From Amycolatopsis sp. FDAARGOS 1241 (GTDB taxonomy: Bacteria > Actinomycetota > Actinomycetes > Mycobacteriales > Pseudonocardiaceae), in the NCBI RefSeq assembly GCF_016889705.1, contig NZ_CP069526.1, forward strand, positions 9,390,001-9,454,000: a stretch of 64,000 nucleotides of DNA, written 5' to 3'. The notes under the pieces were generated by a model, which was given only the letters and a program-made list of their open reading frames with translations, ran no database searches and had not been told where the DNA came from. Shown here piece by piece: positions 9,077 through 18,795 of this stretch (its first letter is position 1; each line of letters starts with the position of its first letter). The position numbers were made by a program, and so were the translations under genes.

Positions 9077-9517
9077 ATGCGGATCGCAGGCGACTACGAA
9101 CTCGACGACGACCCCGGCCGGCTGGACCTCGACGTGCTGTGGAAGTTCCTGTCCACCGAGGCCTACTGGGGCCGTTGGCGCACGCGCGAACAGGTCGAGG
9201 CGGCGGTCGCCGGGTCGTGGCGCGTGGTCGGTGCGTACGAACGCGTGACCGGTCGTCAGGTCGGCTTCGCCCGTGCCTTCTCCGACGGCGTGACCTCGGC
9301 CTACCTCGGTGACGTCTTCGTCGTCGAGGACGCCCGCGGCGCCGGGCTGGGCAAGGAGATCGTGCGCGAGATGATCGACAACGGCCCCGGCAAGGACTTC
9401 CGCTGGATGCTCCACACGGCGGACGCCCACGAGCTGTACCGGCAGTTCGGGTTCGAAGAGCACACGAAGGGCCGCTACCTCGAACGCGACGGCGTGGGCC
9501 GGGAAGCCCTGCGGTAG
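9077..9517 (+). CDS. GNAT family N-acetyltransferase
   Basis: 146 aa with the GNAT acetyl-CoA fold. The pyrophosphate-binding motif appears as VEDARGAGLGKEIV (R/Q-x-x-G-x-G/A pattern), preceded by the strand AYLGDVFVV and followed by HELYRQFGFEEH, the conserved Y-x-x-x-GF of motif B. ATG at 9077 is chosen; a TAGCTT hexamer at 9063-9068, 8 bp upstream, suggests a leaderless transcript. The acceptor substrate is unknown; the closest well-known group is the YjdJ/Eis-independent small GNATs that act on small amines. Confidence 0.8.
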   Translation: MRIAGDYELDDDPGRLDLDVLWKFLSTEAYWGRWRTREQVEAAVAGSWRVVGAYERVTGRQVGFARAFSDGVTSAYLGDVFVVEDARGAGLGKEIVREMIDNGPGKDFRWMLHTADAHELYRQFGFEEHTKGRYLERDGVGREALR

Positions 9518-9550
9518 GGCGTCCACAACAGACACTCGTCCGAAAAGGCC

Positions 9551-9586
9551 GCGGGGCCACCGCGGGCGGACCCGCGATGGCCCCGC
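9551..9586. terminator. Bidirectional hairpin terminator
   Basis: GCGGGGCCA (9551-9559) pairs with TGGCCCCGC (9578-9586), with an inner CGCGGG/CCCGCG stem. It sits between the convergent acetyltransferase and PEBP genes and can serve both. There is no clear T-run, as is common in actinobacteria. Confidence 0.6.
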
Positions 9587-9598
9587 TCCGGTGAGAAC

Positions 9599-10138
9599 TC
9601 AGCCCTTGTTCTCGTAGGTCGCCATGATGGTGGCGCGGGCCAGCGTGTGGCCGAACATGGTGAAGCCGAGGAACGCGGGCGTCGCGTCGCCGCTGACGTC
9701 GAGGGAGTCGACGTCCAGGGCGTGGACCACGAAGTAGTAGCGGTGCGGGCCGTGTCCGGGCGGCGGGGCCGCGCCGAGGAACTGCTTCACGCCACCGTCG
9801 CCCTTGAGGGTCACGGCGCCTTCGGGCAGGCCGGATCCGCTCGCGTCGCCGGCGTTCGCGGCGAGCTCGGTGACCGACGCGGGGATGTTGAACACGGCCC
9901 AGTGCCAGAACCCGGACGCGGTCGGGGCGTCGGGGTCGTACACCGTCACCGCGAAGCTGCGGGTGCCCTCGGGGAAGCCCTCCCACGAGAGCTGCGGCGA
10001 ACGGTCCTCGCCGCCGGCGCCGAAGATGCCGGACAGGTGCGGGGTCGCCAGCGTCTCGCCTTCGGCGATGTCGTTGCTGCGAAGCGTGAACGACGGGACG
10101 GACGGCAGGAAATCGTACGGATTGGGCGCTTGGGGCAT
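9599..10138 (-). CDS. YbhB/YbcL family PEBP-like protein
   Basis: 179 aa protein of the phosphatidylethanolamine-binding (Raf kinase inhibitor-like) family. Visible hallmarks are [19 protein letters not shown], the anion-pocket [14 protein letters not shown] and GPHRYYF. The cytoplasmic fold has a small conserved ligand pocket whose physiological ligand in bacteria is unknown. ATG at 10138 follows GGAGGA at a good distance. It is divergent from the DUF4097 gene, sharing about 170 bp of promoter DNA. Confidence 0.9.
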   Translation of the reverse strand: MPQAPNPYDFLPSVPSFTLRSNDIAEGETLATPHLSGIFGAGGEDRSPQLSWEGFPEGTRSFAVTVYDPDAPTASGFWHWAVFNIPASVTELAANAGDASGSGLPEGAVTLKGDGGVKQFLGAAPPPGHGPHRYYFVVHALDVDSLDVSGDATPAFLGFTMFGHTLARATIMATYENKG

Positions 10139-10308
10139 CGATCCTCCTGATCAAGCTGATCTTGGAAGTCCACTCGACGACAGGTTATGACCCTGACCCG
10201 GGGCCCGGCACCTCAGGGATGTTTCGGGGGGTTTACCGGATGCCGCCGCGGCGGGGCCGCTCATACCTTTTGGCGAGACGGATGAGCAGCACTGAGGGGA
10301 CGGACACC

Positions 10309-11091
10309 GTGGCACGCCCGCTTCTGGCACTGGGTGGCGTAGTTCTGATCGGAGTGGGGGTCGCGGTCGCCTTCGGGTGGGGGCTGGGCTCCTCCGTGGA
10401 GCGGGACGCGACGGTCGCCCAGCAGATCCGCGGCGTGAGGCTCGACGCGGACTCCGGCGACGTCCGGATCCGCACCGGGTCCGGGCCGATCTCCGTGCAC
10501 CAGAAGCTGCACTACAACTTCCGCTCCGAGCCCGGCGACGCGTGGCGCGTGGACGGTGACCAGCTCGTGCTGGGCGACTGCGGCCGCAGCTGCACGGCGG
10601 ACTTCGAGGTCGTCGTGCCGGCCGGGCTGCCCGTCACGGGCAGGGCCGACTCCGGCTCACTGGACATCGCGGGCGTCGGCAGCGTCGACGTCACCGCCGA
10701 CTCCGGCCCCGCGCAGGTCGCGAACGTCGCGGGCTCGGTGAACCTCCGGCTCGACAGCGGCTCGATCGACCTGCACGACGTCGGCCCGGTGCAGCTGCAC
10801 ACCGACTCCGGGCACGTCTCGGCCGACGGGGTGCGCGGGCCGGTCGACATCTCCGCCGACAGCGGCCGGGTGGAACTGGCGCTGGCGAGTCCCAACGACG
10901 TGCAGGTGAAAGCCGATTCCGGCAGCGTCGACGTGCGGGTGCCCGCCGGGTCGTACCGCGTGATCGGCGACAGCGACAGCGGGCACCGGTCGGTGCTCAT
11001 CCCGCAGTACACGCAGGACACCGGCGGAGCCGGCACGAAGACGCTCGACCTGACCACCGAGAGCGGCAGCGTCACCGTCAAGGCAGCTTGA
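10309..11091 (+). CDS. DUF4097 family beta-helix repeat membrane protein
   Basis: 260 aa. An N-terminal hydrophobic helix (LLALGGVVLIGVGVAVAFGW) anchors the protein or acts as a signal. The rest is a DUF4097 domain built from about eight copies of a short repeat centred on (A/L/T)DSG followed by a V-x-V or I-D-L strand, spaced about 18-20 residues apart, the pattern of a right-handed beta-helix. A CGRSC pair could form a disulfide. GTG at 10309 follows GAGGGGA; ATG at 10282 would add nine residues. Function is unknown; some relatives lie beside envelope-stress or anti-sigma genes. The following small gene probably belongs to the same transcript. Confidence 0.8.
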   Translation: MARPLLALGGVVLIGVGVAVAFGWGLGSSVERDATVAQQIRGVRLDADSGDVRIRTGSGPISVHQKLHYNFRSEPGDAWRVDGDQLVLGDCGRSCTADFEVVVPAGLPVTGRADSGSLDIAGVGSVDVTADSGPAQVANVAGSVNLRLDSGSIDLHDVGPVQLHTDSGHVSADGVRGPVDISADSGRVELALASPNDVQVKADSGSVDVRVPAGSYRVIGDSDSGHRSVLIPQYTQDTGGAGTKTLDLTTESGSVTVKAA

Positions 11092-11114
11092 ACCACATTC
11101 GGGAGATTCTTCTG

Positions 11115-11348
11115 ATGCGCAAGATCGAGACGCGGGTGCTGGCGGCCGTCCTGGCCGGCGCGGTGGGAGCTTTCGTGCTGACCGCGAGTTTCGGCGGCCG
11201 CACCGACACGCCGCCGGCGACGCAGCCCGTGGCCGTGGTGCGGGTGGCGGTGCCGCCGGGTGCCGGGTGGCTGGCCGAGCCGGCGGCCGTCGGCAGCGAG
11301 GTCGACCACCGTGCCGCGCGGCCCGTCGCGCCGGCCCGTCCGGCGTGA
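11115..11348 (+). CDS. Small exported or membrane protein
   Basis: 77 aa, not recognised. Residues 7-28 form one hydrophobic segment after a short basic N-terminus (MRKIETR), so it is likely exported or a single-pass membrane protein. The remaining part is rich in Pro, Ala and Val with no cysteine. It begins 23 bp after the DUF4097 gene on the same strand. ATG at 11115 has only a weak upstream GGGAG at 14 bp. A function cannot be assigned. Confidence 0.5.
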   Translation: MRKIETRVLAAVLAGAVGAFVLTASFGGRTDTPPATQPVAVVRVAVPPGAGWLAEPAAVGSEVDHRAARPVAPARPA

Positions 11349-11577
11349 GGCTGATCGTCGCTGTCACTCGGACCCTTACTCGAGGCGCGCCCCGGACCTC
11401 ACCGGCTCCGTGGTCCTCACGTGCCTCGACAACGGCCGCACGGGGCTGCTGAACTCGGCGTGCGCACGCGCCGAGCTGACAAAACCCCTGGTGAGCGGCC
11501 TCACACCACCTCACGGGACTGTCTGCGGGTGACCGCGGGAACAAGAACCGGAACGTGGTCGTTAGGCTGATACGAAG

Positions 11578-11598
11578 GTTGAGTGCGAGCGACTCAAG
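11578..11598. promoter_or_regulatory. HAIR operator 1 of the dnaK operon
   Basis: GTTGAGT-N7-ACTCAAG matches the HspR-associated inverted repeat consensus CTTGAGT-N7-ACTCAAG at 13 of 14 positions. It lies just upstream of the -35 element of the dnaK promoter. HspR with DnaK as co-repressor is known to bind such sites in Streptomyces and mycobacteria. Confidence 0.9.
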
Positions 11599-11604
11599 TC
11601 TGGC

Positions 11605-11634
11605 TTGACGAGGCGCACGAGAGGCCGATAGAAC
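11605..11634 (+). promoter_or_regulatory. dnaK promoter
   Basis: TTGACG (11605-11610) and TAGAAC (11629-11634) are 18 bp apart, a housekeeping-type promoter. It is flanked by HAIR 1 upstream and HAIR 2 at the predicted start point near 11641. The leader to dnaK would be about 77 nt. Confidence 0.6.
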
Positions 11635-11654
11635 TTGCCAGGGCTCCCCTCAAG
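11634..11654. promoter_or_regulatory. Degenerate HAIR operator 2
   Basis: CTTGCCA-N7-CCTCAAG keeps the exact 7-7-7 spacing and the outer CTTG/CAAG of a HAIR site, centred 56 bp downstream of the first. Its inner bases deviate, so binding would be weaker. It overlaps the predicted transcription start. Confidence 0.55.
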
Positions 11655-11717
11655 GCGGAGCTCGAACGTGCAGGTCACGAACATAGCAGTAGAGCTGCCA
11701 ACACAGGAGGAAGCACC

Positions 11718-13573
<1,856 letters not shown>

Positions 13574-13577
<4 letters not shown>

Positions 13578-14272
13578 CCCCACGACACCAGGAAGCCGAG
13601 GGCCGGGGCCCCGAGGAACCGGTGGTCGTGCGTGACCGGCGGCGGCTCGACCCGCAGACCGGTGAGGTCCGTCCCCCTGCCCCGGAAAGCGAACTGCCCG
13701 CCGACGAGGCGCCCGCGCACCACGCGGGCCCCTCGCTCGGCGACTCGGTGGACGACTCGGTCTCGGTCGCGTCGGACGTCGAGAAGCAGCTGGCCGAGCG
13801 CACGGCCGACCTGCAGCGGCTGCAGGCGGAGTACGCCAACTACCGCAAGCGCGTGGACCGCGACCGCGAGGCCGTGGTCCTGAGCGCGAAGGCGTCGGTG
13901 GTCGGCGATCTGCTCCCCCTGCTCGACGACCTCGAGCGGGCGGAGCAGCACGGTGATCTCACCGGTGCGTTCAAGTCGGTCGGCGACAAGCTGGTGAGCG
14001 GCTTGCAGCGAGCCGGGCTCGAGTCGTTCGGCGTCGAGGGCGAGTCCTTCGACCCGAGCGTGCACGAGGCTGTGCAGCACAACACCTCGCCGGACGTGAC
14101 GGGCCCGACGGTCACCGTGGTCATGCGCCGCGGTTACCGCTTCGGGGATCGGGTCCTGCGGGCGGCGCTGGTCGGGGTCACCGACCACGAGCCGGCCGCG
14201 GCGCCGGTCGACCCGCCCGTCGGCGGCGAGCTGCCGCTGGACGGGTCGATCGATGAGCCGAACCAGCAGTAA
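13574..14272 (+). CDS. grpE: Nucleotide exchange factor GrpE
   Basis: 232 aa. The long central helix with [20 protein letters not shown] and the C-terminal beta domain, with [11 protein letters not shown] and [23 protein letters not shown] in two strands, identify GrpE, which releases ADP from DnaK. The N-terminal 70 residues and C-terminal 30 residues are Pro/acidic extensions usual in actinobacteria. GTG at 13574 overlaps the dnaK stop codon (GTGA), so translation is coupled. Confidence 0.96.
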
Positions 14273-14305
14273 CAACCGTTTCGAAGCGAAAGGAGGAGGC
14301 ACCCG

Positions 14306-15478
14306 ATGAGTGCTCGGGAGTGGATGGGCAAGGACTTCTACAAAGAGCTGGGTGTCTCCTCCGACGCCACCGCGGACGAGATCAAGAAGGCCTACCGAAA
14401 GCTCGCCAAGGAGAACCACCCGGACGCCAACGCGGGCAACGTCACGGCCGAGAACAAGTTCAAGGCCGTGTCCGAGGCCTACGGCGTGTTGTCCGACCCG
14501 GCGAAGCGCAAGGAGTACGACGAGGCCCAGCGCCTGTTCGGCGCGGGCGCGGGTGGGTTCGGCGGCTTCCCCGGCGGCGCCGGCGCGGGCGGCTTCGACA
14601 TGGGCGACATCTTCGGTCAGGCCGGCGCCCAGCAGGGCGGTTTCGGCGGGCTCGGCGACATCCTGGGTGGCATCTTCGGCCGTTCGGGCCGCGGCGGCAC
14701 CGCGACGGCCAACCGGCCGCAGCGCGGCGCCGACGTCGAGACCGACGTGCGGATCGACTTCGTCGAGGCGGTCAAGGGCGCGACCCTGCCGCTGCGGCTG
14801 TCGAGCCCCGCGACGTGCCAGACCTGTGGCGGCAACGGTGCGAAGCCGGGCACGTCGCCCCGCACGTGTCCCACGTGTGGCGGCTCCGGTCTGGTGAGCC
14901 GCAGCCAGGGTGCGTTCGCGTTCTCCGAGCCGTGCCGCGACTGCCGCGGCCGCGGCCAGATCATCGACGACCCGTGCCCGGAGTGCGGTGGCGAGGGCAT
15001 CAGCACCCGCACCCGCACGCTGACGGTGCGCATCCCGCCGGGCGTCGACGACGACCAGCGGATCCGCCTCGCCGGCCAGGGCGAACCGGGCCGGGGTGGC
15101 GCGCAGGCCGGTGACCTGTACGTCCGCGTGCACGTGGCGCCGCACAAGCTGTTCGGCCGCAAGGGCCTGGACCTGACCCTGACGGTGCCGGTGGACTTCA
15201 CCGAGCTGGCGCTCGGCACCACGATCACGGTGCCGACGCTCGAGGGCAAGGTCTCGCTCAAGGTCCCGGCGGGTACCGCGAGTGGCCGAGTGTTGCGCGT
15301 GCGCGGAAAGGGCATTCAGAAGCGGGACGGTTCGCGGGGCGATCTGTTGGTGACCCTGCAGGCCGCGGTGCCCGCGAAACTGGACGACAAGGCGCGGACG
15401 GCCCTGGAGGCCTACGCGGAGGCGATGAAGGGCAACGACCCGCGGCCCGACATCACCGAGTTGCTCGAAGGCAGGTGA
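14306..15478 (+). CDS. dnaJ: Chaperone protein DnaJ
   Basis: 390 aa type I Hsp40. J-domain with HPD (in ENHPDANAG, near residue 37), a Gly/Phe-rich region (about residues 80-130), then four zinc-binding CxxCxGxG motifs: CQTCGGNG, CPTCGGSG, CRDCRGRG and CPECGGEG. The C-terminal beta domains bind substrate. It stimulates the DnaK ATPase. ATG at 14306 has a strong AAAGGAGG. Third gene of the operon; 33 bp separate it from grpE and its stop overlaps hspR. This is the dnaJ1 type, linked to dnaK and hspR. Confidence 0.97.
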   Translation: MSAREWMGKDFYKELGVSSDATADEIKKAYRKLAKENHPDANAGNVTAENKFKAVSEAYGVLSDPAKRKEYDEAQRLFGAGAGGFGGFPGGAGAGGFDMGDIFGQAGAQQGGFGGLGDILGGIFGRSGRGGTATANRPQRGADVETDVRIDFVEAVKGATLPLRLSSPATCQTCGGNGAKPGTSPRTCPTCGGSGLVSRSQGAFAFSEPCRDCRGRGQIIDDPCPECGGEGISTRTRTLTVRIPPGVDDDQRIRLAGQGEPGRGGAQAGDLYVRVHVAPHKLFGRKGLDLTLTVPVDFTELALGTTITVPTLEGKVSLKVPAGTASGRVLRVRGKGIQKRDGSRGDLLVTLQAAVPAKLDDKARTALEAYAEAMKGNDPRPDITELLEGR

Positions 15479-15918
15479 GGGTGATGTTCGGCGGAATCCC
15501 GGGACTCCCGCACGGCGCGGACGAGGACACCCCCGTGTTCGTGATCTCCGTGGCGGCCCAGCTGTCCGGCCTGCACGCCCAGACCCTGCGCTCCTACGAC
15601 CGCCAGGGCCTGGTCTCCCCGGGCCGCACCTCCGGCGGCGGGCGCCGCTATTCGATGCGCGACATCGCGCTCCTGCGAGAGGTCCAGCGCCTCTCGCAGG
15701 AAGCCGGCGTCAACCTGGCGGGCGTCAAGCGCATCATCGAACTGGAAAACCAGGTCGACGCGCTGCGCTCCCGGGTGCACGAACTGACCGAAGAGCTCGC
15801 GGCCGCCTACGCCGCCGCCGAACAGGCCGCCGCAGCGGTCCACGCGTCCTACCGCAAGGACCTCGTCCCGACGCGGCAGCAGACGTCTTTGGTGGTGTGG
15901 AAGCCCAAGCGCCACTGA
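15475..15918 (+). CDS. hspR: Heat-shock repressor HspR (MerR family)
   Basis: MerR-type regulator of about 145 aa. The winged helix-turn-helix is clear (VFVISVAAQLSGLHAQTLRSYDRQGLVSP, split across helix 1 and 2, then GGGRRYSMRDIALLREVQRLS). A coiled-coil follows (ENQVDALRSRVHELTEELAAAY), and the tail ends with basic residues. It represses dnaK and clpB operons at HAIR sites. The first possible start is GTG 15475, overlapping the dnaJ stop; GTG 15481 or ATG 15484 (MFGGIPGLP) suit the purine-rich GAAGGCAGGTGAGG better. The last gene of its operon. Confidence 0.95.
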   Translation: MRVMFGGIPGLPHGADEDTPVFVISVAAQLSGLHAQTLRSYDRQGLVSPGRTSGGGRRYSMRDIALLREVQRLSQEAGVNLAGVKRIIELENQVDALRSRVHELTEELAAAYAAAEQAAAAVHASYRKDLVPTRQQTSLVVWKPKRH

Positions 15919-15931
15919 GGTTTGGGCTTTT
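15901..15931 (+). terminator. Terminator of the dnaK operon
   Basis: AAGCCCAA (15901-15908), inside the last hspR codons, pairs with TTGGGCTT (15922-15929) and is followed by TTGG. The hairpin straddles the hspR stop codon. Confidence 0.55.
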
Positions 15932-16089
15932 GGCTTTGGTTTCAAGCTTGGGTGGGCAGCCCCTTCGCTGCTGGGTCTCCGGTGGTGGAGGGGCTGTTTC
16001 GCGTTCGAGGGATGCTTCGGCCGGCAGGCTGGCAAGTCGCCTGACGACCTGCCTCGCTTGACGACCTGCCGGCCCTGACGGCCTGCCGC

Positions 16090-17345
16090 TTCCGCACGAC
16101 TGGACCGGTGGCGCCCTTCTCCGAACGACTGGACCTTTCGTGCCCCTTTACGAGTGGGCCGTTCGTTCTCGCGGGGGTGCGCGGGCGGACCTTTCGCGCC
16201 TGTGGGTGTGTGCGCCTGGCCTTTCCTGCCCTTGCACGTGTAGGCGAGTGGACCATTGTTGCCTGTCGGTGCGCGCGACTGGACCTTTTGCGCCCCGCGC
16301 GAGTGGACGGTTCGTGCTTGGGGGTGTGCGCGAGTGGTCTTGTCGCGCCCTGCGCGACTGGACCGTTCATGCTCGCGGGTATGCGCGACTGGTTTTTTCG
16401 TGCCTCGTGCGAGCGGGCCGCTCGTGCCCGCGGATGAGCTCTACCTGTCCCTTCGTGCGCCGCACCGCATGCGATCGGGTCCTCTCGCGCCGACCGGCGG
16501 GTGGGCGTGACTGGGCTGGCCGCGCCCGTCTCTCCGCGAACGGACCGGTGGTGTCCCCGCGCGAGTCGCACTTTCGCGCTGGCCGGTGGTGCGCGGGTGG
16601 TCCGTTCGAGTTCTGCAACGAGGATGATCGGTCCCCTCGCGCCGCGCGCCGATGGTGTGCGAGGGGACCTTTCGCACACCGCGCCGCGGGTGAATGGTCT
16701 TCTCGCGCCGGCGGGTGGGCGTGACTGGGCTGGCGGCGCCCGACTTTCCGCGAACGGACCGGTGGTGTCCCCGCGCGAGTGGCACTTTCGCGCCGGCCGG
16801 TGGTGCGCGGATGGTCCGTTCGCGTTCTGCAACGTTCCGCACCGCGGCTGATCGGTCCCTTCGCGCCGCTGGGTGGGTGCGACTGGGCTGGCGGCGCCCG
16901 ACTTCCCCGAACGCACCGGTGGTGCCGTCGCGCAAGTGGACCTTTCGTGCCCACGGATGAGCTTGACCTGTCCCTTCGCACGCCACGCCGCGGGTGAATG
17001 GTCCTCTCGCGCCGACCGGCGGGTGGGCGTGACTGGGCTGGCGGCAACCGACTTTCCGCGAACGGACCGGTGGTGTCCCCGCGCGAGTGGACCTTTCGTG
17101 CCGGCCGGTGGTGCGCGGATGGCCCGTTCGCGCTGGGCAACGTGGGTAACGGTCCCCGCGCGCGGCACCGTGTGTGCGATCGGTCCAGTGATGCCGGCGC
17201 GTGGCGGGTGGAGGGACCGTTCGTTCCTGCGGTCCCGCGGCGACTGGACCCCCGGTGCCGTCGGGCGGGTGCGAGTGGACCTGTCGTGCTGTGTGTAGTG
17301 CGACTGGACCGGTCGTGCCGGCGGAGTAGCGCGAGTGGCCAACTC
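16090..17345. repeat. Intergenic repeat array A (GCGAGTGGACC family)
   Basis: No credible gene. The stretch is made of degenerate copies of a core close to GCGAGTGGACCGTTCGTGCC (C or G at the fifth base). Between 16244 and 16409 the cores start at 16244, 16275, 16299, 16330, 16354, 16385 and 16409, so spacings alternate 31 and 24 bp and make a 55-bp double unit. From 16497 to 17139 a larger unit of about 125 bp occurs four times (starting near 16497, 16710, 16868 and 17019), each opening GCGGGTGGGCGTGACTGGGC or a close variant. The same family recurs after clpB. Apparent long reading frames here encode only Arg/His/Pro-rich repeat peptides in several frames at once. Confidence 0.85.
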
Positions 17346-17366
17346 GCGCCCGCTCCCGTTCGGCGG

Positions 17367-18059
17367 TTAGCTGAGGTGCTCGCCGAAGAAGGACATCACG
17401 CGCTGCCAAGCGTCCAGGTCGGAGTCTTCGTGGTAGCTGACGCCCAGGACGCGCAGGAGGGTGTTGACCGGGGCCGGGGCGATTTTGTTGGCGAAGCTGT
17501 GGCCGGCGTGGGGGTATTCCTTGACGTCGTGGGGGATGTTGCGTTCGGTGAGGGCCGCGTCGAGTTTGGTGGCGGCGCCGCGGAGGGAGGGGTCGCGGCG
17601 GCCGAAGCTGGCGACGATCGGACAGGCGTCGTCGAGGACGGAGAGGTCGCGGGGCAGCTGGCCGTAGTACGGGGCGGACGCGTCGAACGAACGGGAGGCC
17701 GCGACGAGCGCGAAGCCCCCGCCGAGGCAGTAGCCGGCGACGCCGATCTTGCCGGTGCAATCGTCGCGGGCGGCCAGGAAGGCACGCGCGGTTTCGATGT
17801 CGTCGAAGGCGCGGCCACGGCGGGCGAACATGTCCTTGAAAACCTGGCGCACGCAGCGGAAGAAGCCGCCGCGCGAATGCAGGTCCGGGCTGAGCGCGAC
17901 GTAACCCGAATCAGCGAAGCGGTCCGTGATGCGCCGCGCGTCGGCGGACAGGCCGAGCGCGTCGTGGATGATCACGACGGCCGGGAACGGGCCGGGGCCC
18001 GAGGGAACCGCCAGGTAGCCGGTGATGTCGCCGTCCGGGGCGGGGATCGTGACCTCCAT
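17367..18059 (-). CDS. Dienelactone hydrolase family protein
   Basis: 230 aa alpha/beta hydrolase. The nucleophile is cysteine in GYCLGGGF (G-x-C-x-G-G), with the acid in FGRRDPS and the base in HAGHSFAN, the Cys-Asp-His triad of dienelactone hydrolases. The N-terminal strand pattern PFPAVVIIHDALGL supplies the oxyanion region. It is cytoplasmic, with no signal peptide. Substrates in this family range from dienelactone of aromatic degradation to simple esters; no catabolic genes are nearby, so the true substrate is unknown. It lies between two repeat arrays. Confidence 0.88.
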   Translation of the reverse strand: MEVTIPAPDGDITGYLAVPSGPGPFPAVVIIHDALGLSADARRITDRFADSGYVALSPDLHSRGGFFRCVRQVFKDMFARRGRAFDDIETARAFLAARDDCTGKIGVAGYCLGGGFALVAASRSFDASAPYYGQLPRDLSVLDDACPIVASFGRRDPSLRGAATKLDAALTERNIPHDVKEYPHAGHSFANKIAPAPVNTLLRVLGVSYHEDSDLDAWQRVMSFFGEHLS

Positions 18060-18194
18060 GCCCCGGAACTCTAGCCCGGCACTGGCCCAGACCCCAGCCG
18101 GAAATTACCCCGGAGGCGTGACGAACAGCGGTGCCGACCGCGGTCGCGACGCCGCTCGGCTGCGACCGGCCCGTCTGTCCCGGCCCAAACCTCC

Positions 18195-18795
18195 GCCGCA
18201 CGGCGGCCTCGGTGGGGCGGGTCCGAGTGGTAGCGGCGTTCTCGGGCGGGTGTCGGCGTCGGCCGCCATCCGTGCGGCAGTCTTGGTCGGGCGAGGCCGA
18301 GGGGTAGCCGCGGTCGGGCCGGGTGTCGGCGCCGGGTGCGGATTTCCATCCGTGCGACAGTCTCGGTCGGGCGAGGGGAGCGGTTGCCGTGATCGGGCCG
18401 GGTGTCGGGGCCCAGGGGGCGTGGATTTCCGCCCGCGCGACAGTCTCGGTCGGGCGAGGCGGAGGGGTAAGCCGTGATCGGGCCGGGCGCCGGCACCAGC
18501 CGCGGCGCCGGATTTCCGCCCGCGCGACAGCCGCAGTCGGGCGAGGCGGAGGGGGTAGCCGTGATCGGGCCGGGTGTCGGCGCCCAGGGGGCGTGGATTT
18601 CCATCCGTGCGGCGGCCTCGGTCGGGCGAGGCGGAGGGGTAAGCCGTGATCGGACCGGGTGTCGGCGCCGGCCGCGGCGCGGATTTGCACTCGCGCGGCA
18701 CTCTCGGTTGGGCGAGGCGGAGGGTTGCCGTGATCGGACCGGGCGTCGGCACCAGCTCAGGCGCAGACTCAACCCGCGTGGCAGCCTCAGTCGAG
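18195..18795. repeat. Tandem repeat array C (about 83-bp units)
   Basis: No gene. A tandem array with an anchor GTCGGGCGAGG (or a close variant) at 18286, 18366, 18449, 18536, 18621 and 18707, plus diverged units near 18210 and 18790, so spacings are 76-87 bp. Each unit reads roughly: GATTTCCATCCGTGCG, CAGTCTCGGTCGGGCGAGG, CGGAGGGGTAAGCCGTGATC, GGGCCGGGTGTCGGCGCC. The last diverged unit runs over the stop codon of the flavohaemoprotein at 18787. Sequence unrelated to array A. Confidence 0.85.

Noticed and set aside
16367..17760. Long reading frames of about 260-440 aa on the minus strand in array A
   Set aside because: They encode Arg/His/Pro/Gly repeat peptides in several frames at once, lack ribosome-binding sites, and one runs into the dienelactone hydrolase gene antisense. 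They reflect stop-poor GC-rich repeats.
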